Assembly: GCA_025355255.1 (NCBI GenBank)
Contig: JANYAA010000364.1
Location: forward strand, 1-6,740
DNA length: 6,740 nt
Source of the DNA: Chloroflexota bacterium
Lineage (GTDB): Bacteria; Chloroflexota; Limnocylindria; Limnocylindrales; CSP1-4
Direction: 5' to 3'
Below, piece by piece: positions 5,415-6,740 of the stretch (position 1 is the first letter of the stretch; each line of letters begins with the position of its first letter). Below the pieces are notes generated by a model, which made no database searches, was not told where the DNA came from, and was given only the letters and a program-made list of their open reading frames with translations. The position numbers were made by a program, and so were the translations under genes.

Positions 5415-5461
5415 GCCTTCCAAGCTGCATGTCGCGAGTTCGAACCTCGTCGCTCGCTCCA
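5415..5461 (+). pseudogene. tRNA-Gly 3' fragment, right att-like repeat
   Basis: A direct repeat of tRNA-Gly positions 3559-3605. It contains half of the anticodon stem-loop, the whole T arm and the acceptor 3' strand with CCA. There is no D arm or 5' acceptor strand upstream, so it cannot make a tRNA. The first 37 bases are identical to the intact gene. Two changes (5452 and 5454) turn the acceptor strand CTCCCGC into CGCTCGC, which no longer pairs fully with GCGGGAG. It is best read as the displaced 3' end left by integration, now free to drift. Confidence 0.8.
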
Positions 5462-5480
5462 ACCCCTTGGTTGCGCCCAG

Positions 5481-5515
5481 CCCCGCCCGGCCGCGTGCTG
5501 TGCGGCCGAGCGGGG
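5481..5515. terminator. Long GC-rich hairpin between the tRNA remnant and the minus-strand gene
   Basis: CCCCGC (5481-5486) pairs with GCGGGG (5510-5515) and, after one C/A mismatch, CGGCCGC (5488-5494) pairs with GCGGCCG (5502-5508) around a 7-nt loop. It lies 9 bp beyond the stop of the minus-strand secreted protein gene and about 200 bp after the ATPase stop, so it probably serves as that gene's terminator and may work in both directions. No T-run follows on either strand. Confidence 0.55.
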
Positions 5516-5524
5516 AGTGACGGC

Positions 5525-6740
5525 TTACCTTGCCTTTGCAGACGCCTCGTTGGAGAGTGGTCCCTGACCCACCCCGTTGACCGCGAGGATCCGGTAGTAG
5601 TACCTGCGGCCCGACACGGTGGTGGTGTCGCGATAGGCCGTCGAGCCTGCAAGGGCGTCGGCAAAGAGCACCTCCGCACCCGAAACGGTGCTCCGGTAGA
5701 TCTGGTATCCGGTGATCGGGCTGCCGTTGCTGGCCGGGACCGTCCAGTTGAGCTGCACGCCGGACTGGCTGCTTCTCGCCGCCGTGAGGGTGGAAGCGCC
5801 CGGAACTCCAGCCGCGGTCACCGTGAGGGCCAGGCTCGCCGCGTGGGTCGCCGACGAGGCGATGCCGGTGATGGTCACCGTTGCCGTCGAGGCCGCGGCC
5901 GACGGGGACGCCGACAGCGTGAGGGTGGAGCTCGTGCCGGCGGTCACCGACGCGGGGCTGAAGCTCGCGGTCACCCCGGCGGGCAGGCCGCTCGCGGAGA
6001 GCGTCACCGCCTCGGCGCTCCCGGACACCACGGCCGTGCTGACGGTCGACGTCCCGGAGGCGCCGGGGGCCAGCGACAGCGCGGCCGGCGTGGCCGCGAT
6101 CGAGAAGTCGTTGGGGGCGGTGGCGGGAACGCAGGAAGCGAACTTGAACGTACCGACCCGAGTGCTCCAGTTAAAGGTGCCGTTGGCCTGGATGTACTCG
6201 CTCGTGTACCAGAACGTGCAGTCATCGGTCGGGTCCACCGCCATGGCGCTGTAGTCTCCCCACCGCGACAGGCTCGTGGTCTGGCTGCCGCCGCCGTTGA
6301 TGATGGTGCCCTCGCCCTGGCCCATCGTGCCGAGCGCGTCGGTTGCGAGGCGACCCGTGTAGTGAATCCCTGGGTGCAGGAGGCTGGACGAGACGCTGAA
6401 CCCGAGGGCCGTGTTGCCGGCCTGGTCCTGCGCAATGCTGCCCATCCAGCGGTAGCTGGCGTCGGGGGCGTACGTGCCCTGCTGGAAGACCGACAGGTTG
6501 TGTGATGCGTCCGGGCGAAGCTCGTACCAGCGGATGCCGGTGGATGAGCCTGCGGTCACGCTGTGGTTGACCACGAGTGCCTCGTGGTCGCCGAAGTTTC
6601 GGTAGGCCAGGCGGTACATCAGGCGGTCGGCCAGCGAGTCCAGCTGCTGACGCGTGCCCGACTGCGGGATGCAGGTGCCACCGCCGCAGGCCTCGGCGTA
6701 CCCGGCGACGGTGAGTGCCGTCGGCCCGGTAAAGGTTGAG
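5525..6740 (-). CDS. Large secreted protein with Ig-like and C-terminal FN3 domains (5' end outside window)
   Basis: The C-terminal 404 residues of a longer protein; the frame stays open to the right edge and the TAA is at 5525-5527. Visible residues 1-205 resemble the end of an uncharacterised extracellular family, probably beta-propeller-like, with repeated short motifs such as YRLAYRNFG (42-50), YRWMGSIAQD (96-105), RWGDYSAMAVDP (159-170) and DDCTFWYTSEY (172-182). I recall this family from secreted proteins of soil bacteria, without known function. Cys18/Cys23 and Cys174/Cys203 may form disulfides. Residues 210-310 are an Ig-like beta-sandwich (NDFSIAATPAALSLAPG to SLALTVTAAG) with the SGLPAGVTASFSP core. 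Residues 312-404 are a fibronectin type III domain (LNWTVPASNGSPITGYQIYR, YYYRILAVNGVGQGPLSNE). FN3 and Ig modules usually serve as spacers or in adhesion and carbohydrate binding. No LPXTG or other anchor follows the FN3 domain. The start and signal peptide are not in the window. Confidence 0.85.
   Translation of the reverse strand, partial: STFTGPTALTVAGYAEACGGGTCIPQSGTRQQLDSLADRLMYRLAYRNFGDHEALVVNHSVTAGSSTGIRWYELRPDASHNLSVFQQGTYAPDASYRWMGSIAQDQAGNTALGFSVSSSLLHPGIHYTGRLATDALGTMGQGEGTIINGGGSQTTSLSRWGDYSAMAVDPTDDCTFWYTSEYIQANGTFNWSTRVGTFKFASCVPATAPNDFSIAATPAALSLAPGASGTSTVSTAVVSGSAEAVTLSASGLPAGVTASFSPASVTAGTSSTLTLSASPSAAASTATVTITGIASSATHAASLALTVTAAGVPGASTLTAARSSQSGVQLNWTVPASNGSPITGYQIYRSTVSGAEVLFADALAGSTAYRDTTTVSGRRYYYRILAVNGVGQGPLSNEASAKAR

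Larger units (their letters stand above)
3559..5461 (+). mobile_element. Putative small tRNA-Gly-integrated element (no integrase visible)
   Basis: Bounded by a direct repeat of the tRNA-Gly 3' part, 3559-3605 on the left and 5415-5461 on the right. The period is 1856 bp, which would be the size of an excised circle. It contains a possible structured RNA, an AT-rich promoter with operator-like repeats, and one ATPase-nuclease gene transcribed away from the tRNA. No recombinase, excisionase, replication or transfer gene is present. It could be a satellite mobilised in trans, a minimal cargo cassette, or the remains of a larger island after internal deletion. The repeat is seen directly; mobility is inferred. 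Confidence 0.6.

Noticed and set aside
5712..6254. Plus-strand ORF of 180 codons with a hydrophobic, Ala/Val-rich product
   Set aside because: It is the antisense reading of the Ig-like domain; its composition follows from Ser/Thr/Gly/Ala codons on the other strand.
5069..6505. Plus-strand ORF of 478 codons running from the ATPase gene across the right repeat
   Set aside because: Out of frame inside the ATPase 3' end and antisense to the Ig/FN3 gene; low-complexity Arg/Gly composition without motifs. The open frame is explained by GC bias.
1..6740. CRISPR array or clustered spaced repeats
   Set aside because: The only direct repeats are the gene duplication, the tRNA-derived pair and the adjacent 14-mers; none has regular spacers.

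Overview
The window is high-GC bacterial chromosome with compact genes, TTG and GTG starts, GC-rich hairpins without U-tracts, and secreted or surface proteins on both strands. The mix suggests a Chloroflexota (Limnocylindria-like) or Actinomycetota genome. That assignment is inference from composition and protein style; no marker gene is present to settle it.

Left part (1-2367, + strand): two tandem NlpC/P60 cell-wall peptidase genes, the first cut by the window edge. They come from a duplication with an 805-bp period that includes about 24 bp past the stop codon. Next is a solitary BMP/PnrA-type substrate-binding protein with no permease or ATPase gene beside it. Middle (2479-3258, - strand): a secreted NodB-type polysaccharide deacetylase that converges on the BMP gene. 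With the NlpC/P60 enzymes it makes this a small envelope-remodelling neighbourhood.

The notable region is 3530-5461. A complete tRNA-Gly(UCC) gene with encoded CCA is followed about 1.8 kb later by a direct repeat of its 3' part, from the anticodon stem through CCA, 45 of 47 bases identical. This is the usual footprint of integration at a tRNA gene. The DNA between the repeats holds one protein gene, a P-loop ATPase with a winged-helix segment and a C-terminal DUF234-type PD-(D/E)XK nuclease-like domain. It is driven by an AT-rich promoter (TTGACA-16-TACAGT) overlapped by an inverted repeat, and preceded by a possible structured RNA (3643-3711). No integrase is visible, so this is either a minimal or satellite element or the remnant of a larger island.

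Right part (5525-6740, - strand): the C-terminal ~404 residues of a large secreted protein, with an uncharacterised probable beta-propeller-like region, an Ig-like domain and a terminal FN3 domain. Its start lies outside the window. A long GC-rich hairpin (5481-5515) separates it from the tRNA remnant.
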